Source: G963665495 sp963667575
Lineage (GTDB): Bacteria; Desulfobacterota; Desulfovibrionia; Desulfovibrionales; Desulfovibrionaceae
Reading direction: 5' to 3'
DNA: 64,000 bases
NCBI GenBank assembly: GCA_963667575.2
Contig: CAXXHY010000045.1
Coordinates: 20,697 to 84,696, forward strand
The translations under genes and the position numbers were made by a program. Of the stretch, positions 16,798 to 25,057 are shown piece after piece. The number at the start of each line of letters is the position of its first letter. The first letter of the stretch is position 1. A model generated the notes under the pieces. That model ran no database searches, had not been told where the DNA came from, and was given only the letters and a program-made list of their open reading frames with translations.

Positions 16798-18024
16798 CTA
16801 TTGCGGGGGCGTATCGAAGATGCCGATCTGGTTTCCAAGGCGTACGCGGATGGAGTCCGAGGCGTATTGTTTGGGTTCGAAGATCAGGATGCAGAGCGAG
16901 CCGCCATAGAGGAAATGGCCCAGGCGCTGACCCCGTTGTACGGGAACCGGCTTTTTGATGTTCTGGAATTTTTTGTCGAAAATGATGGAGCTCACCGTGT
17001 TCAGCCCAACGGGCACCACGGCCACGCAGCCGTACTTGCCCGTATCGATGATGAAATAGCCCCGCTGAAAGTGTTCGAACTTGCTGAAGTCCGTGCCGGG
17101 TTGCCCCACGTTTCCGCTGGGAGGCGCCCATTCGGGAAAGTTGTCATAGCCGAAAAAGGCGTCCGGGATGACTTTGGCCTCCACGACCTTGCCGCTCACA
17201 GGCGCGTGATAATGGTGGTAGGTGTTGGGCATGAGCACGCAGGACAGGGCGGTGCCGCCCACGAATTTTTTGGCGTATTCCGATCCGCCCAGCAGATCGG
17301 AAATGTTCAGGGCCTGGTTGCCCTTGGTGGGGATGGGCGTGTTTTCGTCGGTGATGATCTGCGGAATGGAATTGACGATGCAGTCCGTGGGCGCGCTGAT
17401 GATGTAGTCCTTTTGAGGCATGGTCTGCGGACGGCTTGCTCCCTGGTTTTTGAGCGTACGGGCGAAAAATTCATTGTACGAATGAAATCCGCCGTCAGGA
17501 GCCTTGGGGTCGGGCAGGTGATAGTCTTCTATTTCCACGCGCGGATCTTTCAGCCACATGGGCACTTTTGAAGTGGATTCCGGACTGTCCAGAAAGGTTC
17601 CGCGTTGTTTGACGAAGTTCTGCAGCAATTCCTTGCCGGGCGACTGCTGCACAAGCACAAAGCCGTAGGGATTCTTGTAATAGAACCATGCGAAATCCTG
17701 AATGTATTTCAGGCCGTCGTCATGGGCGCCGTGGACTTCCGGCAGAAAAGTGCACCAGTCCCGCAGAAATTTGACCAGGTCGGGAAAGCTTTTTCCGATC
17801 CACGGGTTGCCATCCGGATATTCCGGCGGCAGCTGCTTCATGTTGGCAAAGGCCGCATCGGCCAGTTGTTTGAAGGCGGGGTCCGAGGCGTAGGTCTTTT
17901 CCAGTGCGGCGATGGATTCCTCGCAAGGGCAGATGTTCTCGTCCGCATGCACTATGGCTGGTATAAGCAGAAAACAGAAAAGCAGCAGCCAGGCAGGGAC
18001 CCGGGAGATGGTTGTCGGTATCAT
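16798..18024 (-). CDS. Exported phosphatidylserine decarboxylase-like protein
   Basis: Start chosen at 18024, with CAGGAG seven bases upstream; an in-frame extension to 18135 has no such signal. 408 residues. Residues 1-28 are a signal peptide ending AIVHADE. The C-terminal ~200 residues match PSD proenzymes: FFARTL, TYHHYHAPVSGKV (active-site His region) and LYGGSLCILIFE, where the Ser after GG aligns with the self-cleavage site that becomes the pyruvoyl group (usually GST). The ~170-residue N-terminal part is also seen on large PSD-like proteins. Export and lack of pssA nearby argue for a role other than standard phosphatidylethanolamine synthesis. Confidence 0.8.
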   Translation of the reverse strand: MIPTTISRVPAWLLLFCFLLIPAIVHADENICPCEESIAALEKTYASDPAFKQLADAAFANMKQLPPEYPDGNPWIGKSFPDLVKFLRDWCTFLPEVHGAHDDGLKYIQDFAWFYYKNPYGFVLVQQSPGKELLQNFVKQRGTFLDSPESTSKVPMWLKDPRVEIEDYHLPDPKAPDGGFHSYNEFFARTLKNQGASRPQTMPQKDYIISAPTDCIVNSIPQIITDENTPIPTKGNQALNISDLLGGSEYAKKFVGGTALSCVLMPNTYHHYHAPVSGKVVEAKVIPDAFFGYDNFPEWAPPSGNVGQPGTDFSKFEHFQRGYFIIDTGKYGCVAVVPVGLNTVSSIIFDKKFQNIKKPVPVQRGQRLGHFLYGGSLCILIFEPKQYASDSIRVRLGNQIGIFDTPPQ

Positions 18025-18257
18025 TGTCGTCTCCTGAAGATTGTTCGCCGTTTTGCGCGGCATGGCGACTGTTGAAAAATTCCGAACACGCGATTTCCAA
18101 GTATAGAATGTACGGATAAATTTCATTTGAATCAATCGCCGCGAGACATTTACATATGATCAAAACCGCGTATGACTGAAAGAAACTCCCTTTGTAGGGA
18201 GTGGGGCAGGTTGTTTGAGAAAGGCGTTCGCGCCCAACCCTAGCCTGGAGAAGAGTC

Positions 18258-19319
18258 ATGTACCGCGGATTGATGGAAAGGCTGGAGCAGGGCGCCGTGG
18301 TGTGCGTCGAAGGGTATTTGTTCGAACTCGAACGCCGGGGCTATCTGCAGGCCGGTTCCTTTGTGCCGGAGGTGGCTCTGGAGAATCCGGAGGTGCTGCT
18401 GCAGGTGCACCGGGATTTTCTGCACGCCGGTTCGGACGTGATGGTGGCTTTCACCTACAACGGACACCGGGAAAAACTGCGTATCATCGGCAAGGAAGAC
18501 CTGCTGGAGGCCTTGAACAGACAGGCTCTGAAGCTGGCCAAAATGGCCGCCAGAGAGGCGGAAAAACTGCCCACTGGCGAGCAGGCCCTGACAGCCGGCG
18601 ACATCTCCAACACAAACATCTACAATCCGGGAGACAGGAAGTCCGAACAGGCTGTACGGGCCATGTTCGACGAGATGGTTTCCTGGGCCGTGGATGCGGG
18701 TGTGGATTATATGATAGCCGAGACCTTTTATTATCACGGGGAGGCCCGGCTGGCCCTGGAGGCCATCAAGGCCGCGGGACTGCCCGCAGTGGTGACCCAC
18801 GGGCTCATGGCTGAAAATCAGCTCTGGGACGGCATGTCCGTGGAGGAATCCTGCAAGCGGCTGGCGGACCTGGGCGCGGACGTGGTGGGCATGAACTGCT
18901 TTCGCGGACCGCATACCATGATGCCCTATCTGCGGAAGATTCGCCAGGCTGTGGACGGTCAGGTGGCTGCGCTGCCCGTTACCTACCGGACCACGGATGC
19001 GCACCCGACATTTTTCAACCTGCCGGATCCGGGCAACACGGTGGAACTGCCCCATAAGACGACCTTTCCAACAGCATTGGATTCGCAAGGGGCCACGCGC
19101 TACGAACTGGCCCAGTGGGGCAGGGAAGCCTACGAACTGGGGATCCGCTATCTGGGCATCTGTTGCGGCAATACGCCGGCTCATACGCGTTCCCTGGCCG
19201 AGGCGCTCGGTCGCAGCACTCCGGCCTCGCGGTATTCTCCGGACATGAGCAAGCAGTTTTTGTTCGGAAATGATCCGGGATTGGCCAAGCATATAGTCAA
19301 ACGCAGCGAAAAAGCCTGA
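18258..19319 (+). CDS. Homocysteine S-methyltransferase family protein
   Basis: 353 residues of the BHMT/MetH N-terminal TIM-barrel family, which transfer a methyl group to homocysteine. The zinc ligands are visible: GMNC (first Cys) and GICCGNTPAH (Cys pair). The substrate segments EGYLFELERRGYL and TFTYN-like VAFTYNGHRE are in place. The methyl donor may be S-methylmethionine, betaine or a corrinoid; no cobalamin-binding domain is attached. A 6-bp hairpin (18185-18202) lies in the leader, too small to call a riboswitch. Confidence 0.87.
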   Translation: MYRGLMERLEQGAVVCVEGYLFELERRGYLQAGSFVPEVALENPEVLLQVHRDFLHAGSDVMVAFTYNGHREKLRIIGKEDLLEALNRQALKLAKMAAREAEKLPTGEQALTAGDISNTNIYNPGDRKSEQAVRAMFDEMVSWAVDAGVDYMIAETFYYHGEARLALEAIKAAGLPAVVTHGLMAENQLWDGMSVEESCKRLADLGADVVGMNCFRGPHTMMPYLRKIRQAVDGQVAALPVTYRTTDAHPTFFNLPDPGNTVELPHKTTFPTALDSQGATRYELAQWGREAYELGIRYLGICCGNTPAHTRSLAEALGRSTPASRYSPDMSKQFLFGNDPGLAKHIVKRSEKA

Positions 19320-19333
19320 AATTCCGGCAGAAT

Positions 19334-19494
19334 CTTGGAAAGGCCTAAGAAGACATACAGGCCTTGACGAAGCCACGATTCCAAGCTAGTACTTTCGATT
19401 CCGCCTTGTTCTTCTCAGCCCCCTGCAAGGGGGGCATCGTTCCTGGACGGTCCGGGAGCGTGGAGGAAGGACCAAAGACCGCAAGGAGAATTGC
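19334..19494 (+). promoter_or_regulatory. Structured leader of the rpsF operon
   Basis: Before rpsF lie nested inverted repeats (CTTGGAA/TTCCAAG enclosing AAGGCCT/AGGCCTT, 19334-19386) that may end the preceding gene, then GCCCCC/GGGGGC and GGTCC/GGACC stems. Many bacteria carry an S6:S18-binding autoregulatory structure at this position. I infer the role from position; the consensus was not verified. Confidence 0.35.
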
Positions 19495-19812
19495 ATGTCA
19501 TTAAGGAAGTATGAAACTCTGTTGCTCCTGAGCCCGGAGTTGACCGATGAAGAGCGCGAGGAAGTCCTCGGCATCTTTACCGGCATCATCGAGCGCGATG
19601 GAGGCAAAATTCTGACCATCGACAAATGGGGCATGCGCGACCTGGCCTACCCGGTCCGCAAGCTCACCCGCGGCTTCTACGTACGCCTGGAATACCTCGG
19701 CGGCAACGCCCTGGTCCAGGAACTCGAGCGCATCATCCGGATCACCGAAAACGTATTCAAGTTCGTTACCGTCAAGCTCGAGGACGTCATTGAAGAAGAG
19801 GAGGTCGCGTAA
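19495..19812 (+). CDS. rpsF: 30S ribosomal protein S6
   Basis: 105 residues, normal size. Opens with LRKYETLLLLSPEL and contains GMRDLAYPVRKLTRGFYV and ELERIIRITENVFKFVTVKL, standard S6 segments. AAGGAG precedes the ATG. First gene of the rpsF-rpsR-rplI-dnaB unit; S6 binds S18 in the 30S platform. Confidence 0.97.
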   Translation: MSLRKYETLLLLSPELTDEEREEVLGIFTGIIERDGGKILTIDKWGMRDLAYPVRKLTRGFYVRLEYLGGNALVQELERIIRITENVFKFVTVKLEDVIEEEEVA

Positions 19813-19813
19813 C

Positions 19814-20077
19814 ATGGCATTCAAGAAAAGATTCACACCCAAGCGTAAGTTCTGCCGTTTCTGCGCCAACAAGGATCTGCCTCTGGACTACAAGCGTCCG
19901 GATATCCTTTCCGAATTCATCACCGACCGCGGCAAGATCATTGCCCGCCGTATCACGGGAACCTGCGCCAAGCATCAGCGCAGACTGACCACCGAGATCA
20001 AGCGTGCCCGCCAGATGGCTCTGCTCTACTACACGGCTACGCACTCCAGTCAGGTGCAAAAAAAGTCGGTACTTTAG
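19814..20077 (+). CDS. rpsR: 30S ribosomal protein S18
   Basis: 87 residues from ATG 19814, one base after the S6 stop. KRKFCRFCANKD keeps a Cys-X2-Cys pair and Cys in GTCAKHQRRL, the zinc-type C+ form of S18; the remainder (YKRPDILSEFITDRGKII) is canonical. Binds S6 in the 30S subunit. Confidence 0.97.
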   Translation: MAFKKRFTPKRKFCRFCANKDLPLDYKRPDILSEFITDRGKIIARRITGTCAKHQRRLTTEIKRARQMALLYYTATHSSQVQKKSVL

Positions 20078-20086
20078 GAGGCCATA

Positions 20087-20668
20087 ATGAAGTTGATACT
20101 GCGAGCCGATGTGGACAATCTCGGCCTGCTGGGCGACGTGGTTAACGTCAAGCCCGGTTATGGCCGCAATTATCTGATCCCCCAAGGTCTGGCCATGGTT
20201 GCCACCGAGGGCAATGTCAAGCTCTTTGAGCTGGAACGCAAAAAACTGCAGGCCCACATGGATGAGCTGCGCCACGAAGCCCTGAGTCTGGGTGAAAAGG
20301 TCGCCGCCACTGTTGTGGAGATCACCATGCGCGCCGGTGAAGGCGACAAACTCTACGGTTCGGTTACCCGCGCCGCCATCGCCGATCAGCTCAATGGGCT
20401 GCTGGGTGGCGACGTCGAAGATATCGACCGCAAGAAAATCATGCTGGATGAGCCCATTCGTTCTCTGGGCGAGTACAAGATCACGGTGCGCCTGCACCGC
20501 GACGTACAGCCCGAGCTGACGGTGAAAGTCCTCAAGCACGGTGCGGATTATGAACACGAAGCTGAGGCCGAACAGGCCGAGGCTGCAGAAGAACCCGAGG
20601 TAGAGACCGCGGAATCCGTTGAATCCCCCGCGGAGGAGCCTGAAGTTGGAGCAGCCGAAGACGCCTGA
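20087..20668 (+). CDS. rplI: 50S ribosomal protein L9 with acidic tail
   Basis: MKLILRADVDNLGLLGDVVNV and GYGRNYLIPQGLA are the N-terminal rRNA-binding domain, followed by the connecting helix and the C-terminal domain (KLYGSVTRAAIADQL). At 193 residues it is about 40 longer than typical L9 because of a Glu/Ala-rich tail (residues ~153-193). The tail's coding sequence also carries the dnaB start. Confidence 0.96.
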   Translation: MKLILRADVDNLGLLGDVVNVKPGYGRNYLIPQGLAMVATEGNVKLFELERKKLQAHMDELRHEALSLGEKVAATVVEITMRAGEGDKLYGSVTRAAIADQLNGLLGGDVEDIDRKKIMLDEPIRSLGEYKITVRLHRDVQPELTVKVLKHGADYEHEAEAEQAEAAEEPEVETAESVESPAEEPEVGAAEDA

Positions 20669-22103
20669 TCAATTTGATCAGGATGCATCACCAAAGACGA
20701 AAAAAGGCCGGAAGCGCAAACAGCAACCGGCCTCTCTCGATACGCTGTCTACCGATCTGATACGCAATACCCCCCCGCAGAGCCTGGAAGCTGAACAAGC
20801 GGTTCTGGGGGGGGTGTTTCTTGACAGCACGTCATTCCATCTCTTGCCGGAAATCCTGGAGCCCGATGATTTTTATTATCCGGCGCACCAGGCCATTTAC
20901 GCGAGCTTTCTCGGACTGTTCAGTTCGGGATCTCCTGTGGATCTGGTTACGGTGGGCGAGCAGCTGCTGCATGACGGCAAGCTCGAACAGGTGGGCGGAG
21001 GCGCCTATCTCCTTGAGCTGACCCAGTCCGTGGTCAGTGCCTCCAATATCGTCTACCACGCCAAGATCATTCGCGACAAGGCGCTGCAGCGCAAACTGAT
21101 CACCGCCTCCACCGAGATCATTCAGGATTGTTTCGACAATACCATCGAACTCGGCGCGCTGCTGGACGAATCCGAAAAGCGGATTTTCAGCATCAGCGAA
21201 CGCTGCATGAGCGGCTCGTATAAAGACAGCCATCAGCTCGTCAACGAAATTTTCCAGAACCTTGAGAAGCTCTACGAGCGCAAGGAGCTGGTCACCGGTG
21301 TTCATACGGGCTACCAGAAGCTCAACGAACTCACCGCCGGGTTTCAGCCTTCGGATCTGATCATCATCGCCGGACGTCCGAGTATGGGCAAGACCGCGTT
21401 CGCCCTGAACGTGGCCATGCGCGCCGCAGTCACCGCGGACGTGCCCACGGCCATCTTTTCTTTGGAAATGTCCATGGAATCTCTGATGACCCGTATGCTC
21501 TGCGCCTGGGGCAAGGTCGATCTTTCGCGCGTACGGCGCGGTTTTCTGGACGACGAGGACTGGATCCGCCTGCATGAGGCAGCGGACCACCTGCGCAGCG
21601 CTCCCGTGTTCATCGACGATACGCCGGCACTTTCCACACTGGAAATCCGCGCGCGCTGCCGCCGTCTGAAAGCCGAAAAACAGCTCGGGCTCGTGGTGGT
21701 GGACTATCTGCAGCTGATGCGCGCGGGCCGCAGGATCGATTCGCGCGAACAGGAAATTTCCGAAATTTCACGAAACCTGAAGGCCCTTGCCAAGGAACTC
21801 GATGTCCCTGTCATCGCCTTGTCGCAGCTGAACCGCAAACTCGAAGAACGCGCCGACAAACGGCCCATGCTTTCGGACTTGCGCGAATCCGGCGCCATCG
21901 AGCAGGATGCCGACGTGATCATGTTCGTTTATCGCGACCAGGTGTACAACAAGAGCGACGACAACCCCAAAAAGGGCATGGCCGAGATCATCATCGGCAA
22001 GCAGCGTAACGGCCCCCTGGGCAACGTGGAACTTTCTTTTGTCGATTATTGCACGGCTTTTGAGGAGCTGGCAGCCGCTTATCCGTCCGAATCCAGCTAC
22101 TAA
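20646..22103 (+). CDS. dnaB: Replicative DNA helicase DnaB
   Basis: The likely start is TTG 20646, preceded by GGAGGAGCC, overlapping the end of rplI by 23 bases; a TTG at 20619 is a longer option. 485 residues. N-terminal primase-interacting domain (PPQSLEAEQAVLGGVF), then the RecA-like motor: IIAGRPSMGKTAFALN (Walker A), FSLEMSMESLMTRM (H1a), VVVDYLQLM (Walker B) and QRNGPLGNVELSF (arginine finger region). A basic KTKKGRKRKQQ stretch near the N-terminus is extra. Placement after rplI is the conserved bacterial arrangement. Confidence 0.96.
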   Translation: MEQPKTPDQFDQDASPKTKKGRKRKQQPASLDTLSTDLIRNTPPQSLEAEQAVLGGVFLDSTSFHLLPEILEPDDFYYPAHQAIYASFLGLFSSGSPVDLVTVGEQLLHDGKLEQVGGGAYLLELTQSVVSASNIVYHAKIIRDKALQRKLITASTEIIQDCFDNTIELGALLDESEKRIFSISERCMSGSYKDSHQLVNEIFQNLEKLYERKELVTGVHTGYQKLNELTAGFQPSDLIIIAGRPSMGKTAFALNVAMRAAVTADVPTAIFSLEMSMESLMTRMLCAWGKVDLSRVRRGFLDDEDWIRLHEAADHLRSAPVFIDDTPALSTLEIRARCRRLKAEKQLGLVVVDYLQLMRAGRRIDSREQEISEISRNLKALAKELDVPVIALSQLNRKLEERADKRPMLSDLRESGAIEQDADVIMFVYRDQVYNKSDDNPKKGMAEIIIGKQRNGPLGNVELSFVDYCTAFEELAAAYPSESSY

Positions 22104-22327
22104 GTCACAACAAATTACGGCGTCCCCGGGCAACCGGAGGACTTCACCTTCCTTCTCCGGCATGGCCGGAGCAGGAAAAGGCCGGACCTGCGACATCTCG
22201 CCGCAAGCTCCCACACCAGGGCGCACAGGCGGATTTTTATCGGAGGCTTCAGGGATTGCTCGCATGAGTTCCCTGGAGACCTGGGCATTTTGTGTTCAGA
22301 AAGACTCAGTTCTAATTGGGAGGACAT

Positions 22328-23632
22328 ATGGAATATTTTGATAAAGTGGAATTTGCTTCTCGCGACGAAATTGCCGCGCTGCAACTTGTCCGGTTGCGTA
22401 ATACGCTCGAACGCGCTGCCCAATCTCCGTTTTATTCCAAACAGTTCAAAGAGGCCGGAGTGTCCGCGGACAGCATCAAAAGCCTCGACGACCTGCGGCG
22501 GTTGCCCTTTACCACCAAGGACGACCTGCGTTCCGCTTATCCCTGCGGCATGCTCGCCGTGTCCCAGGACAAGATGGTCCGTCTGCACGCTTCCAGCGGC
22601 ACCACGGGCGCGCCCACGGTTGTCATGCATACGCAGAACGATCTGAATTCCTGGGCCGATCTGATGGCCCGCTGCATGCACATGGTGGGACTGCGTCCCT
22701 CGGATGTCTTTCAGAACACTTCCGGCTACGGCCTGTTCACAGGCGGCCTGGGCATCCACTACGGAGCCGAACGGCTGGGCTGTCTGACCATCCCCGCAGC
22801 CGCAGGCAACAGCCAGCGCCAGCTCAAGCTGATTCAGGATTTTCAGGTCACGGGTCTGCACATCATTCCCTCCTATGCGCTGTATTTTTCCGATTTCTGC
22901 CAGAAGCAGGGCATCAACACCGCGGACCTCAGCCCGCGCATCGCCCTGATAGGCGCCGAACCGCACACTGAGGAAAGCCGCAAGCGCATCGAGGAACTGC
23001 TCGGCCTCAAGGCCTACAATTCCTATGGACTTTCCGAGATGAACGGACCGGGCGTGGCTTTCGAATGCCCCGAACAGAACGGCCTGCACCTCTGGGAGGA
23101 CTCCTACATTCTGGAGATTCTCGACCCCAATACGCTCGAACCCGTGGCCGAAGGCGAGATCGGCGAACTCGTGCTGACCACCCTCTGCCGCGAAGGCATG
23201 CCCATCGTACGCTACCGTACGCGCGACCTTTCCCGGATGATTCCGGGCGATTGCCCCTGCGGCCGTCAGCATCAACGCATCGACCGCATCCTGGGACGCG
23301 TGGATGATATGATCATCATCAAGGGCGTGAATATCTACCCCATGCAGATCGAACGGATTCTGCTGTCCATCCCGGAAGTGGGACAGAATTACCTCATTGT
23401 GCTGGAACGTGATAATTACATCGACCAGATCAAGGTCCAGGTGGAAATCAAGGAAGATTATTTTGTGGAAGACATGCGCGTTCTGCAGGCCATTCAGAAG
23501 AAAATCACCACCAAGCTGCGTGATGAAATTCTGGTGACCCCCAGGGTGGAACTGGTGGAGCAGAATTCTCTGCCCAAGAGCCAGGGCAAGGCCGAGCGGG
23601 TCCAGGATCTGCGCGGTTCGCGCGAACTGTAA
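22328..23632 (+). CDS. paaK: Phenylacetate-CoA ligase family protein
   Basis: 434 residues, family length. ATG 22328 has GGGAGG upstream. Adenylation motifs: LHASSGTTGAPTV (P-loop), YNSYGLSEMNGPG (A5), YRTRDLSRM and GRVDDMIIIKGVNIYPMQIE, the last typical of PaaK. It activates arylacetates (phenylacetate or indoleacetate) with CoA and ATP. In anaerobes it is commonly coupled to indolepyruvate oxidoreductase (IorAB), which is not in this window. Confidence 0.93.
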   Translation: MEYFDKVEFASRDEIAALQLVRLRNTLERAAQSPFYSKQFKEAGVSADSIKSLDDLRRLPFTTKDDLRSAYPCGMLAVSQDKMVRLHASSGTTGAPTVVMHTQNDLNSWADLMARCMHMVGLRPSDVFQNTSGYGLFTGGLGIHYGAERLGCLTIPAAAGNSQRQLKLIQDFQVTGLHIIPSYALYFSDFCQKQGINTADLSPRIALIGAEPHTEESRKRIEELLGLKAYNSYGLSEMNGPGVAFECPEQNGLHLWEDSYILEILDPNTLEPVAEGEIGELVLTTLCREGMPIVRYRTRDLSRMIPGDCPCGRQHQRIDRILGRVDDMIIIKGVNIYPMQIERILLSIPEVGQNYLIVLERDNYIDQIKVQVEIKEDYFVEDMRVLQAIQKKITTKLRDEILVTPRVELVEQNSLPKSQGKAERVQDLRGSREL

Positions 23633-23649
23633 AAAATCGGGGAGACATC

Positions 23650-24153
23650 ATGGCCACCATCGGCATCACGCTGTTTCTGATCCTCTTGGGATTGATGCTC
23701 CTGTTGCATATCTTCAGCCTTCCGGCCAATTGGGGCGTATTGCTCCTGGCCGGAGGCTATTTCTGGCTGGTGCCCGCTTCGGGCCTCAGCTGGGGCGTCT
23801 TGGGCCTGTTGCTGGGTTTGGCCCTTGCCGGCGAATTGCTGGAATTCGTGGTTCAGATTTTCGGAGCCAAGAAATTCGGCAGCAGCGGCAAAGGCAATTT
23901 CGGCGGCATTGTGGGAGCCATTGCCGGTGCCATCCTGGGCGCTCCCTTTTTTTTAGGCATAGGTGCGCTGTTTGGCGCTCTTGCCGGTGCTTATGGCGGC
24001 TGTCTGATTCTGGAAATCGGACAGGGCCGGGATTTTCAGGACGCCAGCCGGGCGGCCTGGGGTGCCTTTTGGGGCAAATTCATCGGCATGATCCTCAAAT
24101 TCAGCATAGGCGCGGCCATGGTGGCGGTAATCGCCCGTAATATCTGGATGTAA
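23650..24153 (+). CDS. DUF456 membrane protein
   Basis: 167 residues with about four to five hydrophobic helices rich in Gly/Ala, including GGIVGAIAGAILGAPFFLGI, which is the hallmark glycine-rich segment of the DUF456 family. Function unknown for the family. It starts 17 bases after paaK and ends 6 bases before trmJ, so the three are probably one transcript. Confidence 0.85.
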   Translation: MATIGITLFLILLGLMLLLHIFSLPANWGVLLLAGGYFWLVPASGLSWGVLGLLLGLALAGELLEFVVQIFGAKKFGSSGKGNFGGIVGAIAGAILGAPFFLGIGALFGALAGAYGGCLILEIGQGRDFQDASRAAWGAFWGKFIGMILKFSIGAAMVAVIARNIWM

Positions 24154-24159
24154 CTTTCT

Positions 24160-24942
24160 ATGGCAGAAAAACTCGCTAATATCACTGTAATACTGGTTCG
24201 TACGAAATTTCCCGAAAATATCGGCTCCACAGCCCGGGCCATGGCCAACATGGGCTGCTCCAGGCTGGTGCTGGTGGCGCCGCAGCGCTGGAACATGGAA
24301 GCGGCTTTGCCGCTGGCCACCCCCAAGGGCGCGCCCATACTGCGCCAGATGCGCATCGAGCCCGACCTGCCTTCGGCTCTGGCCGGCCTGGATACCGTGT
24401 TCGCCACCACGGCCCGTACCGGGGGCTGGCGCAAAGGTGTGCTTACCGCGGCCAAAGGCGCGGTGGACATCGGCGAACTCATCGGCAACGGCGAAGAAGT
24501 GGGCATTGTGTTCGGCCCGGAAGACCGCGGTCTCACCAACGAGGACATCAGCATCAGCGGGCGGTTGCTGTGCATTCCCACTGCCGACGACGCCTCTTCG
24601 CTGAACCTGTCCCAGGCAGTGCTGGTGGTCTTGTACGAGTGCCTGAAGCACGCGCCGGGCAAACATTTTCGCCCCGGCGGCCCAACGGAATCGCGTCCCG
24701 CCAACCATGCCGAGCAGGAGGCCCTGGTGGAAAATCTGCAGGAAACCCTGCTGGCCATTGATTTCCTCAAGGGCGACAATCCGGACTACTGGATGATGCC
24801 GGTACGCAGGTTCATGCAGCGGGTGGGACTCCGGCGCAACGAATTCAACCTGCTTATGGGGATTTGCCGCCAGGTACGCTGGATGGCCCAGCAGATTCCG
24901 TCCCTCAAACACAACGGATCCTCGCTTCCACCTGAAAAATAG
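24160..24942 (+). CDS. trmJ: tRNA 2'-O-methyltransferase, TrmJ-like (SpoU/TrmH superfamily)
   Basis: 260 residues. SPOUT knot motifs are all present: KFPENIGSTARAMANMGCS (motif 1, catalytic Arg), VFGPEDRGLTNEDI (motif 2) and ADDASSLNLSQAVLVVLYE (motif 3). TrmJ methylates the ribose of position 32 in tRNA. The C-terminal ~80-residue helical extension also fits TrmJ. Six bases separate it from the DUF456 gene. Confidence 0.88.
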   Translation: MAEKLANITVILVRTKFPENIGSTARAMANMGCSRLVLVAPQRWNMEAALPLATPKGAPILRQMRIEPDLPSALAGLDTVFATTARTGGWRKGVLTAAKGAVDIGELIGNGEEVGIVFGPEDRGLTNEDISISGRLLCIPTADDASSLNLSQAVLVVLYECLKHAPGKHFRPGGPTESRPANHAEQEALVENLQETLLAIDFLKGDNPDYWMMPVRRFMQRVGLRRNEFNLLMGICRQVRWMAQQIPSLKHNGSSLPPEK

Positions 24943-25057
24943 TTCCGCTGACCCTTTTTCCTTACGGCCTGTTGCAAGTACTGGCAGTTTTGCTATTGTT
25001 GATTCAGTCTGACGGACCTGATTCTGCATAGCCTTTGCCTTGTAACACGGAGAAAGC

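Noticed and set aside
15491..17131. A 546-residue open frame opposite the MFS gene
   Set aside because: Antisense to a transporter with MFS motif A and 12 membrane segments; the translation is His/Gln/Gly-rich and lacks any domain.
18185..18202. Possible SAM or cobalamin riboswitch before the homocysteine methyltransferase
   Set aside because: Only one short hairpin is present; the conserved multi-stem core of either riboswitch was not found.
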